Source of the DNA: Pseudomonas syringae KCTC 12500
Lineage (GTDB): Bacteria > Pseudomonadota > Gammaproteobacteria > Pseudomonadales > Pseudomonadaceae
Assembly: GCF_000507185.2 (NCBI RefSeq)
Contig: NZ_AYTM02000002.1
Coordinates: forward strand, 4,623,501 to 4,687,500
Direction of reading: 5' to 3'
Length of the DNA: 64,000 nt
Part shown: positions 1 to 9,023 of the stretch, piece after piece
Numbering within the stretch: the stretch's first letter is position 1
Layout: each line of letters opens with the position of its first letter
Translations under genes and position numbers: made by a program
Notes under the pieces: generated by a model
What the model was told of the DNA's origin: nothing
What the model saw: the letters and a program-made list of their open reading frames with translations, nothing else
The model's database searches: none

Positions 1-2
1 AT

Positions 3-2027
3 GACCAGCGCTATTTCGACGAATCCACCGTGCAGAGCATGCTCAGTGAGTTCAAGCGCCTGCTGCTGGCGCTGGTCAAAGGCTTTCATGGCGACATGGC
101 CGAATTGGCGCTGGTCAGTGAGCAGGAGCGCGCTTTCCTGATCGACGGCTGCAATCAGAGCGACCATGCTTACCCGCTGGATAAAAGCTATGTCGAACTG
201 TTCGAAGCGCAGGTCGCGGCGCATCCGGAGCGCATTGCGGTCAGTTGCCTGGAACGCCAGCTCAGCTATGCCGCGCTGAATATCGCCAGCAACCGTCTGG
301 GCCATGCCTTGATCGAGGCCGGTGTCGGTTTCGATCAGCCGGTTGCCGTGCTCGCCGAGCGTGGCCTTGAACTGCTGGGCATGATCATCGGCAGCTTCAA
401 GGCCGGTGCCGGTTACCTGCCGCTGGACCCGACGCTGCCGAACTCGCGGCTGAGCGGCATCATCGGCCAGAGCGCCACGCCGCTGCTGGTGTGCAGTGCT
501 GAGTGCCTGGAACAGGGCAGGGCGTTACTTGATGCGCTGCCTGAGTCGAGCCGACCGCAGTTGCGGGTCTGGGACAACGTGCAGCAGAGCGATTCCGCGC
601 AGCACAACCCTGGTCGCTACAGCGCGCCGGACAACCTCGCTTATGTGATCTTCACCTCAGGCTCCACCGGGCTGCCGAAGGGTGTGATGGTCGAGCAGCG
701 CGGCATGCTCAATAACCAGTTGAGCAAGGTGCCTTACCTGAGCCTGAGCGACCGCGATGTGATCGCCCAGACCGCCTCGCAGAGTTTCGACATTTCGGTC
801 TGGCAGTTCCTCGCCGCGCCGCTGTTTGGCGCTCGGGTAGATATCGTGCCGAACGACATCGCCCGCGACCCGCAGGCCCTTTTGGCGCATGTTCAGGCGC
901 AGCGCATCAGCGTGCTGGAAAGCGTGCCGTCGCTGATCACCGGCCTGCTCGCCGAACCGCAGGCAGCGCTCGACAGCCTGCGCTGGATGCTGCCGACCGG
1001 TGAAGCCATGCCGCCGGAACTGGCCAGCCAATGGCTGCAACGTTACCCGCAGATCGGCCTGGTGAATGCCTATGGTCCGGCCGAGTGTTCCGACGATGTG
1101 GCGTTCTTCCGGGTCGATGTGCAGTCCACTCGCAGCGCTTATCTGCCGATCGGTTCGCCGACCGACAACAATCGTCTGTACCTGCTCGACGATGCGCTGG
1201 ACCTCGTGCCGCTGGGTGCCGTCGGTGAGCTGTGCGTAGCCGGGGCCGGTGTCGGTCGCGGCTATGTTGCTGATCCGCTGCGCACCGTGCCGGTGTTCGT
1301 GCCGCATCCGTTCGGTGCGCCGGGCGAACGTCTGTACCGCACCGGTGACCTGGCGCGGCGGCGCAAGGACGGCGTGCTGGAGTACGTCGGTCGAGTCGAT
1401 CATCAGGTGAAGATTCGTGGCTATCGCATCGAGCTGGGTGAAATCGAAACCCGTCTGCTGGAGCATCCGGCCATCCGTGAGTCAGTGGTGCTGGACGTCG
1501 ACGGCCCATTGGGTAAGGTGCTGGCGGCCTACCTGGTGCCGCGTTCCGCGACGCAAGATCACGAGGCTCTGCGTGACGAGGTGAAAAGCCACCTCAAGTC
1601 CAGCCTGCCGGACTACATGGTGCCGACGCATCTGGTGTTGCTGGAGGCCATGCCGCTGACCCCGAACGGCAAGCTGGACCGCAAGGCCCTGCCGGCGCCC
1701 GACGTCAGCCTGGCGCAGCAGGATTATCTGGCGCCACAGACCGAAATGGAGCAGCAGCTGGCGACGATCTGGGCCGATGTGCTCAAGGTCGAGCGCGTGG
1801 GCATTACCGACAACTTCTTCGAGCTGGGCGGGCACTCGCTGCTCGCCACTCAGGTGGTGACCCGTGCGCAGAAGCGCTTGCAGCGTAACGTCCCGTTACG
1901 GGCAATGTTCGAGTTCAACACCGTTCAGGCGTTGGCGCAGCACCTGGAAAGCCTTGGCGGAGCACAGGTCGACGAGCAGAAATTCGACCGTCTGGCGGAC
2001 TTGATGGCGGAACTGGAAGGGCTCTGA
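3..2027 (+). CDS. pvdL: Pyoverdine chromophore synthetase PvdL, 3' end (partial)
   Basis: The reading frame is open from base 3, so the gene begins upstream of the window; an ATG at base 30 is internal. The visible part is the end of a condensation domain, then one adenylation domain (A3 [11 protein letters not shown]5 NAYGPAE, A7 [10 protein letters not shown]8 [21 protein letters not shown]10 NGKLDRKAL) and a carrier domain ([15 protein letters not shown]). There is no thioesterase, so the chain must pass to another synthetase. My alignment of the pocket residues gives DIWELTADD. PvdL is known to build acyl-Glu-D-Tyr-L-Dab, and its last module should load Dab; pvdH immediately downstream makes Dab, which agrees. 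The family assignment is firm; the Dab assignment rests on locus context plus the code. Confidence 0.93.
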   Translation, partial: DQRYFDESTVQSMLSEFKRLLLALVKGFHGDMAELALVSEQERAFLIDGCNQSDHAYPLDKSYVELFEAQVAAHPERIAVSCLERQLSYAALNIASNRLGHALIEAGVGFDQPVAVLAERGLELLGMIIGSFKAGAGYLPLDPTLPNSRLSGIIGQSATPLLVCSAECLEQGRALLDALPESSRPQLRVWDNVQQSDSAQHNPGRYSAPDNLAYVIFTSGSTGLPKGVMVEQRGMLNNQLSKVPYLSLSDRDVIAQTASQSFDISVWQFLAAPLFGARVDIVPNDIARDPQALLAHVQAQRISVLESVPSLITGLLAEPQAALDSLRWMLPTGEAMPPELASQWLQRYPQIGLVNAYGPAECSDDVAFFRVDVQSTRSAYLPIGSPTDNNRLYLLDDALDLVPLGAVGELCVAGAGVGRGYVADPLRTVPVFVPHPFGAPGERLYRTGDLARRRKDGVLEYVGRVDHQVKIRGYRIELGEIETRLLEHPAIRESVVLDVDGPLGKVLAAYLVPRSATQDHEALRDEVKSHLKSSLPDYMVPTHLVLLEAMPLTPNGKLDRKALPAPDVSLAQQDYLAPQTEMEQQLATIWADVLKVERVGITDNFFELGGHSLLATQVVTRAQKRLQRNVPLRAMFEFNTVQALAQHLESLGGAQVDEQKFDRLADLMAELEGL

Positions 2028-2080
2028 TCAGCCTCTCCTCGGAGCGCTGGGGCTGCGGATAAAAAACTCGTTGGCAGGTG

Positions 2081-2104
2081 TAAATCCGCGGCTCGCTGGC
2101 GCGT
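2081..2104 (+). promoter_or_regulatory. PvdS-type iron-starvation promoter for pvdH
   Basis: TAAAT at 2081-2085, a 16-nt spacer and CGT at 2102-2104 match the pattern known for the ECF sigma factor PvdS. The box lies 88 nt upstream of the pvdH ATG, in the gap after pvdL. It implies that pvdH and the MbtH gene can be transcribed separately from pvdL. Confidence 0.75.
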
Positions 2105-2191
2105 TTTCAAAGCAACGAACACACACCTGAAGCGGCATGCGCCAACGCCCATGCTTCAGGTCATTCAAGCCGCGTATTGAGGGTTGCACAG

Positions 2192-3604
2192 ATGTCAGTC
2201 GCTACCAGGTTTATCGATGATCAGCCGACACGGGTTGCCCCGGCTGCGGCTGAGACGCTCTACCAGTTCGACGAATCGCCACTGCTGGCCCGACAGAGTC
2301 GCCAGGAGTCCAATGCTCGCAGCTACCCGCGGCGCATACCGCTGGCGCTCAAACGCGCCAAGGGTATTCACGTCGAGGACGTCGAAGGGCGGCGCTTCAT
2401 CGATTGCCTGGCAGGCGCGGGCACCCTGGCGTTGGGTCATAACCATCCAGTGATTATCGAAGCGATCCAGCAAGTGATCGCCGACGAGTTGCCGCTGCAC
2501 ACCCTGGACCTCACCACGCCGGTCAAAGATCAGTTCGTTCAGGACCTGTTCGGCCTGCTGCCGCCAGCGCTGGCCGATGACGCGAAGATTCAGTTCTGTG
2601 GCCCGACCGGGACCGATGCGGTGGAAGCCGCGTTGAAGCTGGTGCGTACCGCTACCGGACGCAGCACGGTCTTGTCATTTCAGGGCGGTTATCACGGTAT
2701 GAGCCAAGGCGCATTGAGCCTGATGGGCAGCCTGGGGCCTAAAAAGCCGCTGGGTGCGCTGCTCGGCACAGGCGTGCAGTTTCTGCCTTACCCCTACGAT
2801 TACCGCTGCCCGTTCGGGCTTGGCGGCGAACCGGGCGTGCGCGCCAACCTGCATTATCTGGAAAACCTGCTCAACGATCCGGAAGCCGGCGTGCAATTGC
2901 CCGCAGCGGTCATCCTTGAAGTGGTGCAGGGCGAGGGCGGAGTCATCCCTGCTGATCTGGACTGGCTGCGCGGCGTGCGGCGCATCACCGAAAAGGCCGG
3001 CGTGGCGCTGATCGTCGATGAAATCCAGAGCGGTTTCGCCCGCACCGGCAAGATGTTTGCCTTCGAGCATGCCGGGATCATCCCGGACGTAGTGGTCATG
3101 TCCAAAGCCATCGGCGGCAGCTTGCCGTTGGCGGTGGTGGTCTATCGTTCGTGGCTGGACACCTGGCTGCCGGGCGCACACGCCGGGACTTTTCGCGGCA
3201 ATCAGATGGCCATGGCTACCGGTTCTGCCGTCATGCGCTATCTTCAGGAGCACTCCATTTGCGAACATGCGATAGCCATGGGTGCGCGTCTGTCCGGGCA
3301 TCTGCGTGCCTTGCAGCGTGACTTCCCGCAATTGGGCGATATTCGCGGGCGCGGCCTGATGCTCGGTGTCGAGCTGGTCGACCCATCCGGTGCGCGTGAT
3401 GTACAGGGTCATCCGCCGCTATTTGCGCGTCTGGCCCCACTGATCCAGCGTGAATGCCTCAAGCGCGGGCTGATTCTGGAACTGGGCGGTCGACATGCCA
3501 GCGTGGTACGTTTTCTGCCACCGCTGATCATCACCGCCGAGCAGATCGACGAAGTGGCAGAGATCTTCGGCCGTGCGCTGAACGCCGCTGTCGCCCAGGT
3601 TTAA
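2192..3604 (+). CDS. pvdH: Diaminobutyrate--2-oxoglutarate aminotransferase PvdH
   Basis: This 470-residue class III PLP aminotransferase makes L-2,4-diaminobutyrate from aspartate semialdehyde and glutamate, the Dab later built into the pyoverdine chromophore. The PLP lysine is in MSKAIGGSLPLA (about K305), preceded by the cofactor-contacting IVDEIQSGFARTG. The N-terminal half carries the expected GTDAVEAALKL and FQGGYHGMSQGALSLMG motifs. I chose the ATG at 2192 because GAGGG lies about 8 nt upstream; a TTG 15 nt earlier in frame is less likely. It follows pvdL by 164 nt with its own PvdS-type box and is followed by the MbtH gene. The location and family make the pvdH call firm. Confidence 0.92.
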   Translation: MSVATRFIDDQPTRVAPAAAETLYQFDESPLLARQSRQESNARSYPRRIPLALKRAKGIHVEDVEGRRFIDCLAGAGTLALGHNHPVIIEAIQQVIADELPLHTLDLTTPVKDQFVQDLFGLLPPALADDAKIQFCGPTGTDAVEAALKLVRTATGRSTVLSFQGGYHGMSQGALSLMGSLGPKKPLGALLGTGVQFLPYPYDYRCPFGLGGEPGVRANLHYLENLLNDPEAGVQLPAAVILEVVQGEGGVIPADLDWLRGVRRITEKAGVALIVDEIQSGFARTGKMFAFEHAGIIPDVVVMSKAIGGSLPLAVVVYRSWLDTWLPGAHAGTFRGNQMAMATGSAVMRYLQEHSICEHAIAMGARLSGHLRALQRDFPQLGDIRGRGLMLGVELVDPSGARDVQGHPPLFARLAPLIQRECLKRGLILELGGRHASVVRFLPPLIITAEQIDEVAEIFGRALNAAVAQV

Positions 3605-3685
3605 TTTTTCGACGTAGTGATACGTTCAATCCCTATAGCTGCCATGAATTGGCACGGCAGCCCTGAACACACATGGAGAGCAGCA

Positions 3686-3904
3686 ATGACTTCAGTATTC
3701 GATCGGGAAGACATCGTCTTTCAAGTTGTAGTCAACCACGAAGAACAGTATTCCATCTGGCCCGACTACAAGGCGATCCCCAACGGCTGGCGCACCGTGG
3801 GCAAAAGCGGCTTCAAGAAAGAATGCCTGGCCTACATCGAAGAAGTCTGGACCGACATGCGCCCCCTGAGCCTGCGCCAGAAAATGGAAGCGCAGACGGC
3901 CTGA
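3686..3904 (+). CDS. MbtH-like NRPS accessory protein
   Basis: This is a 72-residue protein of the MbtH family. The family signature is clear: [20 protein letters not shown], then a [17 protein letters not shown] region and PLSLRQKM. MbtH-like proteins bind adenylation domains and are needed for their solubility or activity; here the likely partners are PvdL and the four side-chain synthetases. I chose the ATG at 3686, with GGAGAG 5 nt upstream; the frame is open further upstream but without a good start. It ends 23 nt before a palindromic repeat and faces the 3' end of the fpv operon. Length is typical of the family. Confidence 0.93.
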   Translation: MTSVFDREDIVFQVVVNHEEQYSIWPDYKAIPNGWRTVGKSGFKKECLAYIEEVWTDMRPLSLRQKMEAQTA

Positions 3905-3927
3905 TTGACGGTATGGACGGATACTTC

Positions 3928-4039
3928 GATTATCGTGCGACGCTCCGCGTCGCATGCCTTTCCGGACGCTCCGCGTCCTCTCTACGACGTAAAGCGTCGC
4001 GACCTGCATTCCCACGCTGTAGCGTGCCGAACGATAATC
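3928..4039. repeat. Palindromic intergenic element, 112 bp
   Basis: The element is bounded by perfect 9-bp inverted ends: GATTATCGT at 3928-3936 and ACGATAATC at 4031-4039. Inside are small perfect hairpins: GCGACGC/GCGTCGC (3937-3953, loop TCC) and GGACGC/GCGTCC (3964-3978, loop TCC), plus a CACGCT/AGCGTG-type arm near the right end. It fills the space between the convergent ends of the mbtH and fpvF units and abuts the fpvF stop codon, so it may also act as a two-way terminator. A near-equal-sized relative lies at 52444-52554. Antisense translations of this sequence give MRRGASHDNR-like peptides, which resemble what databases call DUF1534; I regard them as non-coding. Confidence 0.8.
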
Positions 4040-4957
4040 TCACTCCTTACCAGCCAGCACCCCGATAATCCCCTGAATATCCCCCTGCAACTCCGCCAGC
4101 GGCTCAGCGCCATCGATCCCCAGCACCAACAGCTTGCTGCCAGCCGCTTCAATGGCGGTCTTGACCAGCGCGGGTGGCTGGCGGTGATCGAGCACCAAGG
4201 CCACGTCGTTATCCTTCAGGGTCGCGCTCAATTTGCTCAAGGCTTCTGGCGTCCATTGCTCGTCCGTCAGTGCCTGAGTGTCGATCAGCTCCAGATTCAG
4301 CCCGCTGATCAAATAGCTGAAGCGATCCGACAGGCTCACCACACTCAAATTATCGGCACCGGCCAGCGCGGCCTCGCTGCTGGCGCTGAGCTTGAGTAGC
4401 TGCTGCTTGAACGCCGCCAGGTTGGCCTCGATTTTCGGTTTGGCGGCCGGAGCCAGGCGCACCAGATCCGCTGCCAGCACATCGGCCATACGCCCCATGT
4501 TATTGCTCGCCAGCCACGGCTGACTGTTCAATCCGTCAGTGCCCTGACCCGGCTGTACGGCGATGCCTGGCAAGCTGCCGTCCACCGGCCGTGCGGCGTC
4601 GATCTCGACGATACGAATATTGCTGCGCCGTGCATTGGGGTAAAGCGGGTCATCGGCCCAGATCGAGCGCAAGCCGATCACCGCGTCGGCGTTGTTCGCC
4701 AGCCCGCGCAAGGCATCGGCACCACGCCCGGTGAAATACGCCGTCTGACGCGAGCCCGGCAGGTTGGCCGCTGCAGCCCGCTGCAGCACCACACCGCTGT
4801 CCTTGAGCAGTATCTCGCCCAGGCCATAGGTGATCGGCAGGCTGGCCAGTACTCGCACCGGTTGCGAACTGTCGGTTTTGCTGTCAGCCGCCTGCAGGCT
4901 GTTGCTGAACAGGCCGCTCATGATCAGCGCGAGGGTCAAGGTACGTAACGTAGGCAT
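4040..4957 (-). CDS. fpvF: Periplasmic binding protein FpvF of the ferripyoverdine iron-release ABC system
   Basis: This 305-residue exported protein (signal peptide ending near SLQAAD) is a divergent member of the zinc/manganese substrate-binding family and the last gene of the fpvGHJKCDEF operon. In P. aeruginosa, FpvF works with FpvC and binds ferripyoverdine in the periplasm. When I align it with FpvC, the three histidine positions expected to bind metal are not histidine: FNPHAYEP corresponds to a stretch without His, NPHTFLS to QPWLAS, and VHAAYDYL to SLSDRFSYL. That suggests it does not bind a bare metal ion. It starts directly after the fpvE stop (TAAATG). Assignment is by operon order and fold family; direct similarity cannot be scored here. 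Confidence 0.85.
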   Translation of the reverse strand: MPTLRTLTLALIMSGLFSNSLQAADSKTDSSQPVRVLASLPITYGLGEILLKDSGVVLQRAAAANLPGSRQTAYFTGRGADALRGLANNADAVIGLRSIWADDPLYPNARRSNIRIVEIDAARPVDGSLPGIAVQPGQGTDGLNSQPWLASNNMGRMADVLAADLVRLAPAAKPKIEANLAAFKQQLLKLSASSEAALAGADNLSVVSLSDRFSYLISGLNLELIDTQALTDEQWTPEALSKLSATLKDNDVALVLDHRQPPALVKTAIEAAGSKLLVLGIDGAEPLAELQGDIQGIIGVLAGKE

Positions 4958-5857
4958 TTATCCAATATTCCCTTTCAGGCTCGGCAGCGTGCCGCGAGCG
5001 ATGGCGGCGAGCGCAAAAGCCATGCCCGCCACCAGAATGATTGCCGCGCCGGACGGCACAGGCAGGTCGAAGACGATGGGCAGCAGGATGCCGCACAGGG
5101 TGCTGAGCGTCGCAATGGCCACTGAAATCCAGAAAAAGCCCTTGAGCGACTGGCTCAACAGGCGAGCCGCCGCCGCTGGAATCACCAGCAGCGCACCGAC
5201 CAGGATTGCGCCGATGACTTTCACCGCCGCGACCGTGATCAGCGTCACCAGAATCACGAACAGGTAATCCAGCGTCTTCACCGCCACGCCGCGCACCGCA
5301 GCCAGTTGCGGGTTGAAGCTGGCCAGCATGATGCGGTTGTACAGCGGCAGGCTCAGGCCCATGACCAGCGAACCGACGATCAGCAGCACCAGCAGGTCGT
5401 TGCCGTTGACGGTCAGCACCGAGCCGAACAGCACGTTTTCCAGTATGTGCACGTTGATCTTGCCGGCCAGCACCAGCAACAGGCTCGCGCCCAGTGCCAG
5501 GGAGACCGACAGGAACACGCCGATCAACGTGTCCGGTGCCAGCCCGGTGCGGTTGCGCAGGTAATTGAGGACGATGCCGAACAGCAGGCAATAGCCGAAC
5601 AGCGCGCCATAGGGGCCGGTGTAGGGTTCGCCGAGCAGAATGCCGATCGCCACCCCGGTCAGTGCTGCATGGCCCACGGCTTCGGAGAAAAACGCGAAGC
5701 GCTTGACCACCACCAGTGTTCCCAGCCCGCCCAGCACCGGGCCGATCAACAGCCCGGCGAGCAGGGCGTTGACCACGAAACCGTAGGCCAGCGCCTCGGG
5801 CAGGTAACCGGAAGAGGCGAGGCCCTGAATGAACAGGCGAAAGGTTTCGTAATCCAT
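4958..5857 (-). CDS. fpvE: ABC transporter membrane permease FpvE
   Basis: This 299-residue polytopic membrane protein belongs to the ABC-3 (ZnuB/MntB-like) permease family. Hydrophobic segments run through most of the protein, with the family-typical stretch AVGHAALTGVAIG near residue 65 and a C-terminal region rich in small residues (VIGAILVGALLVIPAAAARL). It would form the inner-membrane channel that takes up iron freed from pyoverdine, with FpvD as the ATPase and FpvC/FpvF as periplasmic proteins. Its start overlaps the fpvD stop by one base (TAATG), so translation is probably coupled. The order matches the P. aeruginosa PA2403-PA2410 operon, which supports the specific name. Confidence 0.9.
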   Translation of the reverse strand: MDYETFRLFIQGLASSGYLPEALAYGFVVNALLAGLLIGPVLGGLGTLVVVKRFAFFSEAVGHAALTGVAIGILLGEPYTGPYGALFGYCLLFGIVLNYLRNRTGLAPDTLIGVFLSVSLALGASLLLVLAGKINVHILENVLFGSVLTVNGNDLLVLLIVGSLVMGLSLPLYNRIMLASFNPQLAAVRGVAVKTLDYLFVILVTLITVAAVKVIGAILVGALLVIPAAAARLLSQSLKGFFWISVAIATLSTLCGILLPIVFDLPVPSGAAIILVAGMAFALAAIARGTLPSLKGNIG

Positions 5858-6621
5858 TACGCTATCCTCCCGGCGCTGCTATCCGTCGTGCGCGGGTGCG
5901 CGGAAAACAGGGTCAGCAGCCGCTCCGGGGTCAGCGCAGTGGCGGCCGGTTCATCGAACAGGATGCGTCGGTTGAGCCCCGTTACCTGATCGGCCAGACG
6001 CCTGACGGCATCCAGGTCATGCTCGATCCACAGGACCGTGACCCCGCTTCGGCGCCAGTCGCCCAACAACCGCTCGAACACCTGAATACCCGCTTCATCC
6101 AGCGCCGACATCGGCTCATCCAGCACCAGCAATTGCGGCGCAGGAATCAGCCCCTGCGCCAGCAGCACGCGCTGCCGCTCGCCACCGGACAGCGCGCCCA
6201 TGCGCCGTTTGCGCTTGTCCTGCATCCCGACCCGTTCCAGCGCCTCGCCAATCGCTGCCGCGTAGTGCTTCGACAAGCCCAAAAACGCCGGGCGTCGCTG
6301 ACACATCGCAGCCATGAAGTCGTCGACGGTCATCGGCAGGCCACGGTCGAACTCCAGCGCCTGCGGTACATAGCCGATCAGCCCCGGGACAGCAGGCCAC
6401 AGCAGGCTCAATTGGCCCTGATGCGGTGTCTGCCCGAGCAGGGTCTTGATCAGCGAGCTTTTGCCACCGCCGTTCGGGCCGACCAGTGCGTGTACGCTGC
6501 CGGCGCGCACATTGAAGTGAACCTGATCGAGAATCGTGGTGCGCCCGAGGGTCAGGCTGACCTGATTGAATTCGATGCCCGGCCCCTGGCTGACGATACC
6601 GAGTTGCTGTGCAGCCGTCAT
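5857..6621 (-). CDS. fpvD: ABC transporter ATP-binding protein FpvD
   Basis: This 254-residue ATPase has Walker A GPNGGGKSSL, the signature LSGGERQRVLLAQGL, Walker B LLVLDEPMSALD and the switch histidine in WIEHDLDAVR. It belongs to the ZnuC-like metal-transport ATPases and powers the FpvE permease. The start ATG overlaps the fpvC stop (ATGA) and the stop overlaps the fpvE start, so it is embedded in a translationally coupled chain. The extra residues before the domain (MTAAQQLGIVSQ) are not unusual. No active-site residue is missing. Confidence 0.92.
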   Translation of the reverse strand: MTAAQQLGIVSQGPGIEFNQVSLTLGRTTILDQVHFNVRAGSVHALVGPNGGGKSSLIKTLLGQTPHQGQLSLLWPAVPGLIGYVPQALEFDRGLPMTVDDFMAAMCQRRPAFLGLSKHYAAAIGEALERVGMQDKRKRRMGALSGGERQRVLLAQGLIPAPQLLVLDEPMSALDEAGIQVFERLLGDWRRSGVTVLWIEHDLDAVRRLADQVTGLNRRILFDEPAATALTPERLLTLFSAHPRTTDSSAGRIA

Positions 6622-7550
6622 GCGCCCGACTCCTGAATGGCCCGTACCACCGTGTCCAGGTTGCCGGCCATCTCCTTTTCGTATTTGTCGGCGGTGTATT
6701 CGCCATAGGAAATATGCGACAGCGGGTACAGCTTGACCCCGGATTCACGCTGAATGGTCTCGACGTAGGTGGACGGGAAATCCATCTCCGAGAAGATCAC
6801 CTTCACGTCCAGCTCACGCAGTTGGTCGATGGTTTTTTTCAACTGGCTCGGGCTCGGCTCGATGCCATGCGCCGGTTCAACCACGGCGGTGACTTCCAGG
6901 CCAAATTCGCGCAGCAGGTAGTCGTAGGCGGCATGCACCGTGGCCACGCGCAGGTCGGCATTGGGTGCCTTGGTCAGTTTGGCGAGCGCGTCGGCGCGCA
7001 TCTGGCGCAGGCGCTTGCCGTAGGCGCGGGCGTTGGCGGTGTAGGTTTTGGCATTGTCCGGGTCCAGCTTGCCCAGCTCTCGGGCGATATTGTTGACCTG
7101 CGCAATGGACGCACTGATCGACAGGAAGGTGTGCGGATTGACCACTTTGCCAGCACCTCGCGCCGCCACCCCGGTGGCCGCCAGCAACGGCACATCGGCA
7201 TTGGCCTCGATGGTCTTGATGTTCGGCGTTTCACTGGCGGCGATCATGCGGTCGGCAAAATCGTCATGGCCAACGCCGTTGAGCACGATCACGTCCAGCG
7301 AACCGATGCGCTTGATGTCCTCGGCGCGCGGCTCATAGGCATGCGGGTTGAAGCCCGCCGGGATCAGCGGCACGACGTCGGCCTTGTCGCCGACAATATT
7401 GCTCACGTAGCTGTAGTAAGGGTGCAGGGTAATGCCGATGCGCAGGCGTTTGGCCGGTTCGGCGGCGAAGCTGGACGGCGCCAGCAGGGCTACCATCAGC
7501 CCCGTCAGCAGGCCGCGCAGCAAGGCACGGCGTTTGAATGAAATAGGCAT
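6618..7550 (-). CDS. fpvC: Periplasmic metal-binding protein FpvC
   Basis: This 310-residue cluster A-I (ZnuA-like) substrate-binding protein has an N-terminal signal peptide (RRALLRGLLTGLMVALLAP, ending near SSFAAEP). The expected metal-binding histidines are present in FNPHAYEP, NPHTFLS and TVHAAYDYL, followed by an acidic position in FSEMDFPSTYVETI. In P. aeruginosa FpvC is a periplasmic iron chelator that helps release iron from pyoverdine together with the reductase FpvG. I chose the ATG at 7550 (AAAGAAG about 10 nt upstream); a TTG 21 nt earlier is possible but would lengthen the signal peptide. It follows fpvK by 35 nt, the largest gap in the operon, and overlaps fpvD by four bases. 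Confidence 0.9.
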   Translation of the reverse strand: MPISFKRRALLRGLLTGLMVALLAPSSFAAEPAKRLRIGITLHPYYSYVSNIVGDKADVVPLIPAGFNPHAYEPRAEDIKRIGSLDVIVLNGVGHDDFADRMIAASETPNIKTIEANADVPLLAATGVAARGAGKVVNPHTFLSISASIAQVNNIARELGKLDPDNAKTYTANARAYGKRLRQMRADALAKLTKAPNADLRVATVHAAYDYLLREFGLEVTAVVEPAHGIEPSPSQLKKTIDQLRELDVKVIFSEMDFPSTYVETIQRESGVKLYPLSHISYGEYTADKYEKEMAGNLDTVVRAIQESGA

Positions 7551-7585
7551 GGGCAAGCGGTCTTCTTTCAAAGGAATGCGGAGTT

Positions 7586-8152
7586 TCAGTGCGGGTGCTG
7601 ACGGGTCACGCCAGCATCGAATTGCGCGACGACCTGTTTCCAGCCTGAATCGATCAAGGCCTGGTCACTGAGGTCGCTAACCGCCGCCAGCGAGGCGTTG
7701 CGGTTGATCCAGATGTCCGGCTGCTCGCCGGAATCGACACGCATCAGAAACGAACCGGCCACGCTCGACGTCCGGCTCAGTCCCAGGTAGGACTGCTCGA
7801 TCATCTGCCAGGCATGGTCGCCACGGCTCACCGAACTGGCATCCCTGGCGAACGGCGCAAAGCCTTCATCGCCCAGTTGCTCTGGGGTGATCGGTGTCTG
7901 CTGCTCGCTGGCCAGCAGGCGGATTTCGTCGAGGGTCACGCGCAGGTCGGCGTAAATGCCTTGTTCCGCAGCGCTCAACTCGCGTCGTGCGTCCAGTTGG
8001 TGGTTGGCGATGCTGTGCGTTTCCTGAGTATCACGGTGCAAGCTGATCACCCCGGCAGCGCTGCCAAGGATCAGCAGGCACAGCAGCAGGACGTACAGGG
8101 TTTCATGCCCGGCGCCTGCCGGGCGGACGATGTGTCGGGTTGGTGTGCTCAT
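7586..8152 (-). CDS. fpvK: FpvK, small membrane-anchored protein of the iron-release operon
   Basis: This is a 188-residue protein with one N-terminal membrane segment (about residues 18-38, LYVLLLCLLILGSAAGVISL) and a soluble remainder probably facing the periplasm. The region after the membrane segment (SIANHQLDARRELSAAEQGI) looks helical. A conserved-looking C-terminal part contains FLMRVDSGEQPDIWINR. No enzymatic motif is evident. Its position between fpvJ and fpvC matches fpvK (PA2406) of P. aeruginosa, an accessory component of the FpvGHJK inner-membrane assembly. The start overlaps the fpvJ stop by four bases (ATGA). The biochemical role is unknown from sequence. Confidence 0.85.
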   Translation of the reverse strand: MSTPTRHIVRPAGAGHETLYVLLLCLLILGSAAGVISLHRDTQETHSIANHQLDARRELSAAEQGIYADLRVTLDEIRLLASEQQTPITPEQLGDEGFAPFARDASSVSRGDHAWQMIEQSYLGLSRTSSVAGSFLMRVDSGEQPDIWINRNASLAAVSDLSDQALIDSGWKQVVAQFDAGVTRQHPH

Positions 8153-8481
8153 GGCGCCTGGATGTCCGCCTGATCGATTTCCACCACATGACCGGGACCT
8201 GCGTCGAACAGCACGTAGAACTCGGAGGCGGGGCGTTTGAAGGTTACCGTCGAGTCTTCGCCGAGCTTGCCTGGCACCAGGATGGTTTCGTCGTAGCCGA
8301 TCACGTCCAGGGTCACACCCGGCGCACCACTGCCGTCGGAAAAACCGCCGGTGCAGCGGATCTGCTCGGTGTCGATCTGTTTGCATTCGCACATCGGGTT
8401 ATGCGCCAGGGCGTTGCCGCTCAGGCCAAGCAGGCACAGGGCACTGGCCGTCAGCCAGCGCAGGGAAGGGCGGGCACTCAT
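8149..8481 (-). CDS. fpvJ: FpvJ, small exported cysteine-containing protein
   Basis: This 110-residue protein has a clear signal peptide (MSARPSLRWLTASALCLLGL, cleavage near NALAHN). The mature part has a cluster HNPMCECKQIDTEQIRC with three cysteines and a histidine, then a GGFSDGSGAPG turn and a beta-rich region. The cluster could bind a metal or undergo redox chemistry; this is inference. By position it corresponds to FpvJ (PA2405) of the ferripyoverdine-reduction complex. The start at 8481 overlaps the fpvH stop by four bases and the stop overlaps the fpvK start the same way. The frame stays open upstream through fpvH, but that is antisense-free read-through, and the coupled ATG with a signal peptide is much more convincing. 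Confidence 0.87.
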   Translation of the reverse strand: MSARPSLRWLTASALCLLGLSGNALAHNPMCECKQIDTEQIRCTGGFSDGSGAPGVTLDVIGYDETILVPGKLGEDSTVTFKRPASEFYVLFDAGPGHVVEIDQADIQAP

Positions 8482-9023
8482 GGTTGGGCTCCTTGTTTTT
8501 TCAGCCACGCCACGGTGCTGGGCGAAGCCTGTTGCAGGGGGATGGAAGTCTGATGCACGGCGCCGTCCCAGCCTTCCATGGTGATCCACAGCTCGGCGTC
8601 GGGATCGGTGTTTTGCGCGATCTGCATGAAGGCACTCATGCGGTAGCCGCCACCGAAGAAAATCACCCCGGCGGTGCGCAGGCTGCGCGGTTTGCCGATA
8701 CGCAGATAAGTGGCCTTGACCCGGTCGATGCAGGCGTTGCACAGCGCCGCGTTGAAACTTTTCATGTAGCCCGATGGGCCGGAAAGGCGCGGCGCTTCGT
8801 TGCGGTCCTCTGCCAGACGCAGGCTCCACGGGCCGACCTGAATCTCGCCGACCTCGCGCTGGCCAAGGCCCTGATCGCCACGATCCAGTGAAACATCGGA
8901 GAAGTACTTGGGCATGAAACCCAGCGGGATCAGCACCAGCAGCACGTTGATATGGAAGCGCCATTTGTGCCAGAAACGACTCAGTGACGATGCAGGTTGT
9001 GCAGCAGCGGCGGCCTTGCTCAC
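8478..9023 (-). CDS. fpvH: FpvH, single-pass membrane protein with a CxxC motif
   Basis: This 181-residue protein has one membrane segment (about residues 25-45, FHINVLLVLIPLGFMP) and a larger domain probably in the periplasm. It contains a CxxC pair in ALCNACIDRVKATYLRIGKP and an aromatic C-terminal region (ELWITMEGWDGAVHQTS). FpvH interacts with the FpvG reductase in P. aeruginosa and assists iron release from pyoverdine. The start overlaps the fpvG stop by four bases and the end overlaps fpvJ. The CxxC pair suggests redox or metal handling; that is inference. Confidence 0.87.
   Translation of the reverse strand: MSKAAAAAQPASSLSRFWHKWRFHINVLLVLIPLGFMPKYFSDVSLDRGDQGLGQREVGEIQVGPWSLRLAEDRNEAPRLSGPSGYMKSFNAALCNACIDRVKATYLRIGKPRSLRTAGVIFFGGGYRMSAFMQIAQNTDPDAELWITMEGWDGAVHQTSIPLQQASPSTVAWLKKQGAQP

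Noticed and set aside
2177-2191. Upstream TTG start for pvdH
   Set aside because: The ATG at 2192 has a properly spaced GAGGG, which would lie at and just after the TTG itself.
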